From the NCBI GenBank assembly GCA_047967505.1, contig CM106541.1: DNA of 64,000 bases. The stretch is one strand, 5' to 3'. Origin of the DNA: Dipteris shenzhenensis (lineage: Eukaryota > Polypodiophyta > Polypodiopsida > Gleicheniales). Of this stretch, positions 32,701 to 42,790 are shown in pieces; within the stretch, counting starts at the first letter, position 1; the number at the start of each line of letters is the position of its first letter. The notes below the pieces were generated by a model, which saw only the letters and a program-made list of their open reading frames with translations, was not told the origin of the DNA and ran no database searches. Position numbers and translations under genes: made by a program.

Positions 32701-33151
32701 TTACCAAGGTAGGTATGTGAGAGGTGAGATAGACACCAAATCAAGCAAAAGTTTGACCGAAGAGATGAAATTTGGACCAAGATCCATGTCTCTCATGGGT
32801 TGAGTTAGGAATTCCCAATCAAGCCTATCATATGCTTTATCAAAGTCTACTTTGATAAAGCAGATATCTTGACCCAACTCCCTAGCATGTTCACAGCCTT
32901 CCCAGATATTTACAATAGCCTCCAGAAGGTGTCTCCCTTTTATAAAACCCTTTTGTTCCTGCAAAATCCATCTGTCGTTGAATCATTAGGGCCAAAGCTT
33001 TGGCGAAGATTTTATAGCTACAGTTAATTATAGTTGGAGGTCTCCAATTTTCTGGCAAGCTCACTCTTGACAAGACGAAGGTTAATCTGTTCTTGAATGT
33101 CCCCATTGCTTGCATGAGTCTCAAGAACATCGAGTCTCTTTTTGACAGCAT
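32701..33151 (-). pseudogene. LINE reverse transcriptase fragment
   Basis: Blocks ENWRPPTIINCSYKIFAKAL (near 33061-33001), then in another frame QKGFIKGRHLLEAIVNIWEG and FIKVDFDKAYDRLDWEFL, with motif A D-F-D-K-A-Y-D-R. It then stops at about 32701. The catalytic YADD box is not found. Confidence 0.88.
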
Positions 33152-33392
33152 CTAGCCTCTTGCGGTAGACTTTATCTTAGTGTTTTCTATCTTGCTTGAG
33201 TATTTCTTGTGTCTCAAGAACATTCCGTAGCCAAAGTATGAAGCTAATTCATCATAGAGTCTGGGAGCATTCCACAGCTCCTTCACTTTGTTTTGTACAG
33301 TTCCTAGCTGGAAAAGACTAGTGTCAGCCTTAAACTAGGATGTGGCCCTACTTCTTGATCCAAAGTCGCACTGAACCAATAGCGGTTTGTGG

Positions 33393-33731
33393 TCAGAAAT
33401 TGAAAGGGTGGAATAGACAGTAACTCTCGAGTAGGAGGTGGTTTGTAGGAGATTCTGAGAGGTAGGCTCTTTCAAGCTTTATTTCTATAGTTAACTCCCC
33501 TATTTGCCTGTTGGACCATGTTAGGTCCCCTGCACAATTTATGTCAACCAATTGAAGAGAATCTTTAAGGTTGCTCCATGATTGGAGCTCAGATTCTCTT
33601 ATTGTAGTGCCTTTACCCAACCATGTGCCTGTGTTTCTTTCCGCCACATTAAAATCACCTACAAACACAACCTCATCACATAGACCGGGGCATTCATTTG
33701 GCAAGTTCTTATATAGAACTTTTTGCTCCAC
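33393..33731 (-). pseudogene. LINE endonuclease fragment
   Basis: Has VVFVGDFNVAERNTG, which preserves the GDFN core of LINE endonucleases, followed by LVDINCAGDLTWSN, equivalent to the LxDLxxxGxxFTWSN block. The C-terminal SDH motif is lost in frame changes. The N-terminal part of the domain is absent. Confidence 0.85.
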
Positions 33732-34226
33732 CCATGCGATTGAGGATTACAATAGTTTCAGGTAGGTCTTCTGCTAGATCTAGCTGTACGCACACCTGTG
33801 GGTTCCCCCTGGGATTAATGAACTGCTCTCTTTCGACAATTACTACTCCTCCTATGCTGCAGCATATTGAAGTAGCTTGATTACATAGCGAAAAAGGCAA
33901 GTCAAGAAGCCCTACCCAGGCTGGGAGAATAGTGGACCTCGGGTTATCTGGGATGAAGTACAGAGACCACTTATCTAGATAGAGTGGTTGATTGTGCATT
34001 ATCCAAAGGCCATGCAAATGAACTCTCGAAGCATACTCAGATTTTCAAAAAGAAGACTGAAGTACCCTCGTCTAAGGAAGCGGACATTAGTGACTACTCC
34101 AATTGGTTCGAAACCAGTTTTCAAGAAAAGCAACCGGGGGACGCGGACCATGTAGGTATCTAACGAGTGCATGTGATTCAAGCCATTCAACAGATTCTTC
34201 AAGAAGACCTTCATCAACTTGTGCAA
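33709..34226 (-). pseudogene. LINE ORF1-like DUF4283 domain
   Basis: The - strand reads FLRRGYFSLLFENLSMLREF and then, in a second frame, WIMHNQPLYLDKWSLYFIP, PAWVGLLDLPFSL and QVCVQLDLAEDLPETIVI. This matches the DUF4283 RNA-binding-like region of plant LINE ORF1, for example the W-V-x-L-x-x-L-P block. One frame change occurs at about 34000-34017. It is a retroelement remnant and not a host gene. Confidence 0.78.
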
Positions 34227-34523
34227 AACCGCTTTACCTGGTTCAGTAGTCGCCCTCTCTCTTGGAAGGCTTGAGCTCGCCTCTTGAAACTCTCATGGAG
34301 CTTCAAGTGCTCGGACTCCAATTGCTGTGTTATCAAAGGTGGGGGCGTCAAAGTTGTCTGAGGGTAGTATGTATATATGCTTGAGTCCTCCAGATCGCCA
34401 TTGGACTAGTTCGCTAGCTCACGAGTCCTCAGCACGTTTGTTTTTGGTCCCATAGGCCAAATTCAACCTCTAGAAATGTCAATAATATCATTGTCATCAT
34501 CGTCGTCATTATCATCATCCTCT

Positions 34524-34528
<5 letters not shown>

Positions 34529-34577
<49 letters not shown>
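34529..34577 (+). repeat. TC microsatellite
   Basis: About 24 uninterrupted TC units. Confidence 0.97.
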
Positions 34578-34580
<3 letters not shown>

Positions 34581-34744
34581 CCTTTAGTTTTATGTTTGAA
34601 CGAACGTAACAACTCAAAATTTTAACCTTACCCTTCTTGGGAAATGCCATGTCAAGTACCTAGGAACACAACAGTCAAGACCTACAGCACATGTCCTTAA
34701 ATATCCCTCCAACTCCCTCAAATTGCTTGACACGTCCTGTAAAT

Positions 34745-34816
34745 GGAGAAGGGTGTGAGTAGTAATCAAGAGCCACTTGTAAGTGGCTTTCTTGATTTCT
34801 ACTCACACCCTTTTCC
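34745..34816. repeat. 72-bp near-perfect foldback (inverted repeat)
   Basis: Arms 34745-34778 and 34781-34816 pair almost completely around a 2-base centre. By hand there are 33 of 34 possible pairs including one G-T wobble, one T-T mismatch and a 2-base bulge. The stem includes GGGTGTGAGTAG with CTACTCACACCC. The host sequence shows no coding gene. The loop is too small for a usual miRNA precursor. Confidence 0.9.
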
Positions 34817-35389
34817 AAGGCAATGACTGAGAGTATAGGAGGCAAAAATAAGAGGTGACCAGGTGACATCACATGGTAGACTACACTTCTAAGACACACA
34901 AAGACAACATGATGACTATTAAGTAGTAGCACATGGAAATATGGGCAATTTCTCAAGAGACAAAGGGAATGAATTAATAAAAACTGTTGACCTTTTTTGG
35001 TTTTTTGGTTTGGTTGAATACCAAACATATGGCTTTAGGGTTCACATAACCTAAACAAAAATTTATTCTTTTTCACCTCTCTAAAGTCCTACAAACAAAT
35101 GGGATTACCTCATCATGGACATACCTCTAAGCCTTGTAGGCTTTCAATACCATCAAAACTAGGAAGAAAAAGTGTTTGGCAAAGCACTTATTTACATGGG
35201 GGTTGAAAAGAAGTCAAGGGCTCATTGATAAGCATTGAGATAAAATCAATTGCACTTTATTTGCACATTACTATAGAGCCTGGGCTCTCTTCAAGGGCTT
35301 GCAATGTGGAGCCCATGCTAATAGCTCGATGAAGGGAAAGGACATTTCAAACCTACTAGACTACAACAACACTACAGTCCTGTAATATG
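34817..35389. other. No gene recognised
   Basis: A 117-codon frame on - (35028-34675) overlaps the foldback and has no motif. Nothing else is supported. Confidence 0.3.
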
Positions 35390-35720
35390 GGAAACAACAA
35401 GCCATCCTAGAGGGAAGACAACTACTCTTTCCAGTGGAGCCACCTTCTACTTCACTTGCTAAGAGAAGAGAGCCTTACAACATGCTCCAAATGAATCCAT
35501 GCTTCTTTCACAATAGAGAAATCCCAAAATAGATGCCTAACTTGCTCCATAGTTATACCACACATAGTGCAAACTAGACTAATCTTCATCTATTTGGGTA
35601 GTCTACTGCTATGCACGGACAACCACATGTGCAAAATACTCCATAGCAAAAAATTAACTTTCCTAGGCATATGACTTCTCTAGATATCCTACCAACATGC
35701 CCTCTTGATTAGTGCGTGAG
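35390..35720 (-). pseudogene. LINE zf-RVT C-terminal fragment
   Basis: The - strand, with stops, reads MPRKVNFLLWSILHMWL near 35690-35635 and ISLVCTMCGITMEQVRHLFWD (35580-35510 approx.; partial). This matches the plant LINE zf-RVT pattern with C-x-x-C followed by H-L-F-W-D. It lies upstream, in - orientation, of the 34.2-kb LINE, so it is a separate insertion. Confidence 0.7.
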
Positions 35721-36345
35721 AGTGCTATGGAGATATCCTTGAGTGGAGGAATAGAAATGGTCTTAATATGGAGCATATTTGGTGGGGATGGGCACATCAG
35801 TGAGAAATGGTCTTAATGGGGATGCCAACTTGATGGAGCATATTTGGTGGGGATGGGCACCATCCCCAATGGTTTCAAAACACAACCTTGGGATCCCACA
35901 AACATCAGTGTGATGATCTGTAAAGGAAAAAGATGGCCCCTACCCCCTTTAACAAGAAGACGTAAAAGTTAATAAATGTGATGGGGTCTAAGCACGCTAT
36001 GGTGCATGTGCTAGTGGTAAGAATTTAGTGCTGTATTAAGTGTAGGCTTTAGTTGGAAGTCGAATAAATGCATGCATAGATTCTCATAAACACTTGCAAG
36101 GCATATTTTCAAATAATTTCAAATCCAAGTCTTTTCATTTGAAGGGTAAAATCGGTATGGGTTTTGAAATTTTGAAGGTGGTTCAAGCTTTTGTTTTTGC
36201 TAGAGACCCAAGCACACATTGACTAGAGAAAAATTAAGAAAAAGAACAACTACAGGTCGGCTAGAGAGCGTAGATCTGCTAGACAAAATGGATGGTAGAA
36301 TGAAGCAAAAACAGAGAGATTCAAAACAAAAGAGGTGAGTGTGTG

Positions 36346-36349
<4 letters not shown>
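35721..36349. other. No gene recognised
   Basis: Includes a short doubled segment (GAGCATATTTGGTGGGGATGGGCAC region at about 35768 and 35834; partial word shared). No motif was found. Confidence 0.35.

Positions 36350-36387
<38 letters not shown>
36350..36387 (+). repeat. GT microsatellite
   Basis: About 19 GT units. Confidence 0.97.
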
Positions 36388-36388
<1 letters not shown>

Positions 36389-36460
36389 TCCTAGCAAATC
36401 AGCAGTAAAAAATATAAAATCCATCCTCTACAATGTATCTCCTCTCTCTCCCTCTAGCTC

Positions 36461-36464
<4 letters not shown>

Positions 36465-36494
<30 letters not shown>
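36465..36494 (+). repeat. CT microsatellite
   Basis: About 15 CT units. Confidence 0.95.
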
Positions 36495-36495
<1 letters not shown>

Positions 36496-36528
36496 GTTGC
36501 ATGTCTTTATCTAATACCTTACCAAATT

Positions 36529-36735
36529 GTGAATCACCGCACTTTTTGTTTTTCTCTTGATAGAATGAGTGTGATAGTGGTTTCCATGTGTGTGTGCTAG
36601 TTTAGCATGGTCCACTTTTGTGAATCACCCCCACTTTTTGTTTTTCTCTTGATAGAATGAGTGTGATAGTTGTTGCCATGTGTGTGTGCTAGTTTAGCAT
36701 GGTCCATTTTTGTGAATCACCCCCACTTTTTGGTC
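36529..36735 (-). repeat. 91-bp tandem repeat at the end of a copia RNase H region
   Basis: GTGAATCACC begins at 36529, 36620 and 36712, giving two full units of 91-92 bp and a partial third. The unit contains the last recognisable RNase H codons, so the duplication arose within the element's 3' coding end. Confidence 0.9.
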
Positions 36736-37134
36736 TTTGCATGAAAGATCGGATTTCATGCTAGCTGAATAGCATTCATGAAAATCACTACATAATGTTG
36801 GTACACTCGTATAAATCCCCAAATCTCCCACTAGCCGATCAAGCCATATAGCCTCCTTGCAACCCTCTGTGGCTGCAACATACTTCACCTCTGTGGTAGA
36901 CAAAGTAACACACTTCTGTGTGTGAGACATCCACGACATTGCACCACCTGCAAAGGTGAATACATAGCCATAAGTGGATCTCCTACTATCCACATGTCCT
37001 ACATAGTTTGAATCAGTGTACCCAAGTTCACGCATCTCTCCTCTGCCAAAGCAGACGCACATCTCCTTGGTACCCTTCATGTACCTCATGATACACTTAA
37101 CTGCCTCCCAATGCCTCTTTCTTGGATTAGCCAT
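36694..37134 (-). pseudogene. Copia RNase H domain
   Basis: Open for 146 codons: HWEAVKCIMRYMKGTKE, then LGYTDSNYVGHVDSRRSTYGY (first catalytic Asp in YTDSNY), SWMSHTQKCVTLSTTEVKYV (Glu in STTEVKY) and AIWLDRLVGDLG. RNase H would degrade the RNA template. The C-terminus runs into the 91-bp tandem repeat. Confidence 0.93.
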
Positions 37135-37366
37135 ATACCGGGGCTGACAACTCCCATGGCAAATGCAATGTCCAGTCTAGTAGCTATCATAGCATACATA
37201 AGACTCCAAACCGCTGATACATAAGGAGCCTTGGCCATCATGGCCTCTCTTCATTTGATTTGGGACTATCTGCTTGACTGAGTTTCACATATGGAGGCAA
37301 AGGAGTACTTACTACCTTCCCCTCCTCCATATTGAAGTGCTACAACACTTTTGTAACATACTCCTT

Positions 37367-38043
37367 CTATGAAAGCCAAAGGAGTTTCCTACTTCGGTCA
37401 CGCATGATGCACATATTAAGAATATGACTTGCAGATCCCAAATCTTTCATGTCAAAGGCCTCATGCAACTTGGCCTTCAATGCGTCCAACTCATAAGTGT
37501 TCTTGCTAGCCAATAGCATATCATCCACATAAAGTGCCAGGAGTATCAGGATATTATCCTTAGCCCTTTTAGTGTGGAGGCACTGATCAATCTCACTTCT
37601 TTTGAAACCCTGGGACCGTTGAATGGAAGCATCAAATTTTGATACCATTCTCTAGGCACTTGCTTAAGGCCATAGAGACTCTTTTTCAGCTTGCAAATCA
37701 AATGTTATTTACCCTTTTCTTCAAAGCCTTCCGGCTGTACCATGTATATTTCCTCATGCAGATCTCCATGCAAGATAATTATCTTGACATCCATCTACAC
37801 AAGCTCCATATCCTTTGCTACCATAAGTCCAAGTATGCATCTAAGTGTGGTTATCTTCACAATCGGAGAGAAGATCTCATCAAATTCCACACCATTCTCT
37901 TGCTTGAACTCTTTAGCAACCAAATGGGCCTTATACTTAGGCACATCATCACCAGTGACCTTCATCTTGTAGACCCATTTACATGGCAATGCTTTCTTTC
38001 CATGTGGCAAAGAAACCAACTTATTCTTTATGAGTGAACTCAT
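37367..38043 (-). pseudogene. Copia reverse transcriptase
   Basis: The N-terminal part (38043-37795) reads LPCKWVYKMKV, then YKAHLVAKEFKQENGVEFDEI and FSPIVKITTLRCIL, the RVT_2 signature. The middle (37790-37640) is shifted but legible as an LHGDLHEEIYM- and LYGLKQ-like stretch. The catalytic block follows as LYVDDMLLASKN (about 37540-37505), with the YVDD active site intact, then LHEAFDMKDLGSASHILNM. Confidence 0.92.
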
Positions 38044-38442
38044 CTATGATTTCATAGCATACTCTCACTTGCACTGATCCTCGCACATCATAGCCTCTTT
38101 GTAGCAAAAAGGCTCCTCACAATCAGTAAGCATCACATAGTCTACCCCTGGAATAAATCTATCAGGCGGTCTAGACATTCTAGTAGATCTTCTCAAGGGA
38201 ATTTCGTCAAGTGCTGTCCCACCTGCTTATTAGCCAAATTTGGCTCATCATTTCCACCAATAGATGATCCATCATCTGCCCTTGATTGTATACCTGTGGG
38301 AGTACTTGGTGGCACCATTTCCTACACATTCGATGCATGGACAACTTGATGTCTATCAACATATGCAGGTGGATTCACATCCTGGAAAGTAATTCTTCTC
38401 ATTTCCACGTCCCTCACGGGTGTCTAATGCATCTTCTTCTCA

Positions 38443-38690
38443 TTAAAGACCACATATCATCTTCTTTGCTTCTGAATCCCAGAGACGATATCCCATCTCT
38501 CCACTTTCACCATAACCTAGAAAGATGTATTTCCTAGACTTAGGATCTAGCTTCTTCCGAAGCTCTTTTGGCATATGTTCATACCCAAATATATGCAAAT
38601 GAGAGTAAGAGGTCTTCTTGCCACTCCATGCCTCTTTAGGAATACCACCATCCAAACTCTTACTAGGTGATTTATTGATCACACATGCAC
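38443..38690 (-). pseudogene. Copia post-integrase linker
   Basis: 79 codons: VINKSPSKSLDGGIPKEAW (first residue outside the frame start), then SHLHIFGYEHMPKELRKKLD and KYIFLGYGESGEMGYRLWD. This is the conserved block between the integrase core and RT of copia polyproteins. Confidence 0.88.
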
Positions 38691-39420
38691 TGTAGTCTTC
38701 ATTGCCTCAGCCCAAAAACCACCAGAAAGACTTGCATTGGAAAGCATACATTGCAAACTTTCCTTAATGGTGCGGTTCATTTGTTTTGCAATTGGATTTT
38801 GCTCTGGAGTACGAGGGGATGTGAGCTCCCTCTTGATCCCAAGTGTGTCACAAAAATGTTGAAAGTCATGAGATATTCTCCACCATTTTCAATCATTGGT
38901 ACGCATTTAAGCATTCTACCTAACTAATTTTCAACCAAAGCCAGCCATTTCTAAGAGACATATTCTCCACCATTGAAAGTCATGAGAGAGATATTCTCCA
39001 CCATTGTCTGTCGTTGGTAGGCATTTAAGCGTTCTACCTAGCTTATTTTCAACCAAAGCCAGCCAATTCTGAAATACCTGGAACACATAACTCTTCCGAT
39101 CTATAGCATAAGCCCACACTTTCCTAGTTGCATAATCAATGAATGTCACAAAGCATTCAGCCCCGCTTAATGACCGTGTAGGCATGGGATCACATACATT
39201 TGAATGCACCAAATCAAGCTTTTCAAGCTCTTTCTTTCCCCTTCTTTTATGGGCTGATTTTATCTACTTCCCATAGAGACAATGCTCACAAAATTCAAAG
39301 TTAAAAAAACTCAAATGCGGTATATAACCCAAACTGCATAAGAGTTTCATTCCATTCTGGCTCATGTGCCCCAACTGGCAATGCCACAAAGAAGTACTTG
39401 GTTGCTCGGTTATTACAACA
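38690..39420 (-). pseudogene. Copia integrase with an internal duplication
   Basis: The N-terminal HHCC zinc site is visible as LWHCQLGHMSQNGMK...CEHCLYGK (39411-39264), with H-x3-4-H and C-x2-C. The catalytic core follows as FVTFIDYATRKVWAYAI with the first Asp, then PTTDNGGEYLS with the second (39212-39010). A duplication (about 38861-38973 versus 38974-39071) repeats the NGGEYL-coding part, after which the core continues as a RTPEQN-like and GFWAEA-like block to 38690. Integrase would insert the element's DNA copy, but this copy cannot. Confidence 0.87.
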
Positions 39421-39878
39421 ACACCCTTGATACATGTAAGGGATACAATGTCCCACACTTGTCACCTCTTGCCAAAACCATAGAGCCCTTCTAAAATTTC
39501 CAACTCTAAAAACCAAAGGTGGTCTGAAAACTAGCATCATCTAGCTGACCTACTGAAATAAGACTCTTGGTCAGCTTAGACACATGTCTCACATTTTTCA
39601 AAACAAATGTAGACCCATTTGCAAAAGAAAACTTTATGTCACCTACTCCCACTATGCCACATGCATAGTTATTTCCAAAATGCACACAACCTGTCTTTCC
39701 ATTGTCATAAGTGGAGAACCATTCCCTATGGGGAGTAACATCGAATGAAGATTAGTGTAACTGCATTGATCTACCAGATCTTCACTTTTCCTTTGTCCTC
39801 CCTTGGACTCTATTCCTTCTTATTTGCACCCGAATTCACATTCTTCTTCTTATCCTTTTTCTCTCTTTTCAGCTTGTA

Positions 39879-39920
39879 GCAATCATTTTTCATGTGGCCC
39901 TTCTTGCCACAATGGTAACA
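39879..39920 (-). pseudogene. Copia gag zinc knuckle (intact motif)
   Basis: Reads CYHCGKKGHMKNDC on -, a perfect CX2CX4HX4C knuckle, followed by a Lys-rich tail. The gag frame upstream, back to the ATG at 40642 (start MASSSMSEKSV), is full of stops. Confidence 0.9.
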
Positions 39921-40642
39921 CTCAATGTTTCATGCTTTGGATTTCTACTAGACTTCCCTCTTTCTTGGGACTGCCCCTTGAACTATGATATGCCCCTTTG
40001 CACATTTAAGGCTGCATCATGCTTGTTGCCATATCCATAGACTTTTGTTTAATCTCCTCGACCAACAAGCTACCCACAACATCATCAAACTTCAGTACTC
40101 CACCAAGTGCAAAGTTACTGACAGTTGTACGAAAGGTATCCCATGAGTATCCCATGAGGATGGCAATGATCATAAGAGAAATATTGCCTTAGTCTTTGCA
40201 TCAAAATTCATCTTTTGAGCCTGAAGCTAGCTGAAAATAATATTGAATTCATTCAAGTAAGAAGCAATGGAGACTCCTTCCTTCATCTATAGCTCAAATA
40301 ACCTCGTGATGAGGTAAACTTTATTAGAGGAAGTCTCCTTCTCATAAGTGGCACATAATTTCTTCCACAAATCTTTTGTAGTCTGCTCATTTACTACTAC
40401 AAAATAAACTAACTTTGCAAGATGAAATCTAACAGTAGACTTTGCTATTGCATCCAACTCATTTCAATCATCCTCGAATGTATCCATCACCGTAGGCTTA
40501 GCTTCAATACCTACCAAGAGTTTAATCTGCTTCTTTTGAATAAGCACATCCCTTATCTATTCTCTCCACAAAGAAAAGTTTGTCCCATCAAAATTTTTAA
40601 TACTAAAACACTCTTTTCAGACATGGAAGAGGATGCCATGAT

Positions 40643-42012
40643 GCAAATAAAGCCAAATTCTAAATGCTAGTGCCTACAAGAAAGAATCACACCAATACCA
40701 GGTGCACCCAAATGTGTTTGCCAAAATGGAAGGTAATATCACCAAACCTCAAAGTCTCAAAGCATCAAAATGCATCTGACTCATGTCCATATACTATGCA
40801 TCCATATGAGCAATCTAGGCCAAAAGATGCCAATAAGAGCCAAATGCCTCAAGAATAAACATCATCCATGGGCATACACATCAATAATGTATCATCCAAG
40901 AGAGCATAGCACTATCAATGCATCAATTGCAATGTGTCAAAGCTATCCCTCATCATAAAATAGCATTTGTGTGCTAAACATCCATCAATAAAGCATTCCA
41001 CAAGAAAATTTGGGCCTATCAGCACATCCAACAGGGATCACAATACATCTAAATGGCTTGTAAAGCATCCACTACAACCCAATGCAAACCACAAATGAGC
41101 GCACATGGCTCAAATTGCAACCAGAGTGATCTGCATAAGGTATATCGAAGAGATCACGGCCCTACGATAGTGATTGCTAGTGAAAATAGAACATGGGATG
41201 CCTCAAAACATGGGCATCACTGCATAATTAGACTCAGTAAGAAAATTTGCAAATATGTCTCTTCTGCTGGAACTTTAATATCCCAACCGATGAATGGGAA
41301 ATGGGGACTCAACAATTGCAATCAACTTGTAATAAAAAAATCAAAGGTTTGAACCTTTGAATGGATTTTTGAAAGAGAAACATACGATTCGGCATCTTAG
41401 AGAGATGAAACTTCTCTAAATCTCCACGGAATTGTGCAAGAGCTGATTGGTTGGGGTTTTTTAGGACTTTGAAGGAACATAATGGAATAGACGGTTTTGG
41501 AAACCATGGTCCCAATCACCGGGTCCAACACACAAATCAAAAAGCGTTTTTGCAAATGGATCTATTTGTAAACACTACCAGAGTGCAAATGATGAGAACA
41601 CAGAAGTTTTAGGACCTCCTTAGTCCACCGAAACTTATAGATCTGCGAGTGGTTGCACATTGGCAGAAAAACGTTGAAGCAGAGACAATGAGTCAGAAAT
41701 CCAATGACATGATCCCAAATTCAAGAACGAAGGGGTTTTCAAACTCCCAAAGTGCAATGGATGCTAAAAGTAGGTAATGGTTGCCTCTGCAGGTCATTCC
41801 GGACTCTCAATCATCATAAGGAACATGTGAATCATAAAAAAACATCTTTTTTGCTCCAAAACTACTCAGAGAACTTTCCAAAGGTTTTTGCAAGGTCTCT
41901 GCACACTAGGATGCAGGTAAAGTCACCCAACAGAGCTTCTACTTCCTCCCATAGAGCTACAGCACCAGACGTCAGGCTCCAAGCTCACACTTGGGCTCAG
42001 CTGAACACCTAC
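40643..42012 (-). other. Unassigned leader or inserted sequence
   Basis: No coding motif. It is either the untranslated leader of the copia element or a foreign insertion. A 20-nt imperfect palindrome at 41341-41360 and several A-rich runs are the only features seen. Confidence 0.3.
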
Positions 42013-42023
42013 GCTCTGATACC
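42013..42023 (-). promoter_or_regulatory. Primer-binding site
   Basis: GGTATCAGAGC on -; only the first T of the standard site is changed. Immediately to the right is the 14-nt palindrome TTGAGAGATCTCAA (42025-42038), likely the LTR tip. Confidence 0.75.
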
Positions 42024-42200
42024 GGTTGAGAGATCTCAACAACGGAAGCGGAATGGAAGAAGGTGAGAGCGAGATACAGAAGAGAGAGCCACATAATTTT
42101 TTATTGGTGCTGAACACCCTAATCTTCTATGTCATCCATATATATGTGTGTTTGAGTATTGTTCATAACCGGGGTTAAGGCACAGTGGCCTTTAATTCTA
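42024..42200 (-). repeat. Short LTR or LTR fragment between two copia relics
   Basis: Lies between a primer site on its left and the C-terminal end of another copia RNase H on its right, both on -. It may be one LTR shared by two head-to-tail elements. It contains CATATATATG (about 42137). Its ends are not confirmed. Confidence 0.45.
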
Positions 42201-42790
42201 CCAAATAGTTCCTTCCTCCACCTGATGTCTTATCCAATGGTAGTGGATATCAATGTTCTTTGACCTCTCATGATCTTTTGAATTCTTTGCCAATCCATTA
42301 GCACTCTGGTTGTCACAGAAGATCATGGTAGCACCATCCTAGAGTGTATGATAAGATAGTGGATATCAATGTTCTTTGACCTCTCATGATCTTTTGGATT
42401 CTTTGTAGTGCAATGGCACTCTAGCTATCGCAGAGGATCATGGTAGCACTATATTGGAGTGCAGTAAGATCCTCTGAGGCCATATTGCTTCACATGCACA
42501 CTGTGCAGGAGATGTATACTTAGTCTCTACCATTAACAATCCCATGGTGGCTTCCTCCTAAATATGCATGACAAAACACCTTAAGATTGGGTTTTGCATA
42601 TGGGCCCTCTTTCAAATATGCTAGCCTATTATTGGCTGGTATATGAAAATTCGCTTCACCCTATTCCAATTGTGGACACCCAGCTTCGCCATGAGCTGGC
42701 TCAAACAACCCTATTGCATAGCAAATATCAAGTTGTGTTGATGTCATCACATAGATGAGCTTACCAAAACTACTTCCTCAAGTAGATGAG
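42201..42790 (-). pseudogene. Copia RNase H C-terminus with 116-bp duplication
   Basis: The - strand reads TMIFCDNQSANGLAKNSKDHERSKN, here given in two parts as TMIFCDNQSANGLAKN and SKDHERSKNIDIHYHWIR, i.e. the end of RNase H with its catalytic Asp. The segment occurs twice, 116 bp apart (42241-42356 and 42357-42472 on +), and the second copy is more decayed (TMILCDS-stop-SAIAL). An LIYVMTSTQLDI-like block lies upstream at about 42750. Confidence 0.82.

Larger units (their letters stand above)
32701..34230 (-). mobile_element. LINE relic: ORF1-like, endonuclease and RT pieces (-)
   Basis: From high to low coordinates on - are an ORF1-like DUF4283 region (34226-33709), an endonuclease (33731-33393) and RT fingers/palm (33151-32701). 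The order is correct for one LINE. The usual ORF1 C-terminus and the N-terminal half of the endonuclease are missing between 33700 and 33735, and the RT ends soon after motif A, so the copy has an internal deletion and a 3' loss. Confidence 0.85.
36694..40642 (-). mobile_element. Ty1/copia element, gag-int-RT-RNase H, degenerate
   Basis: On - the order is gag start (40642), zinc knuckle (39920-39879), GAG-pre-integrase (39420-39264), integrase core (39212-38800), linker with the LHIFGYEHMPK block (38600), RT (38043-37367) and RNase H (37134-36694). The order int-RT-RNase H defines copia. Nearly every domain is split by stops or frame shifts. A primer site that could belong to it is at 42013-42023, which would leave an unusually long 1.37-kb leader. 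Confidence 0.93.

Noticed and set aside
37639-38037. 132-codon + frame
   Set aside because: Antisense shadow of the copia reverse transcriptase on -.
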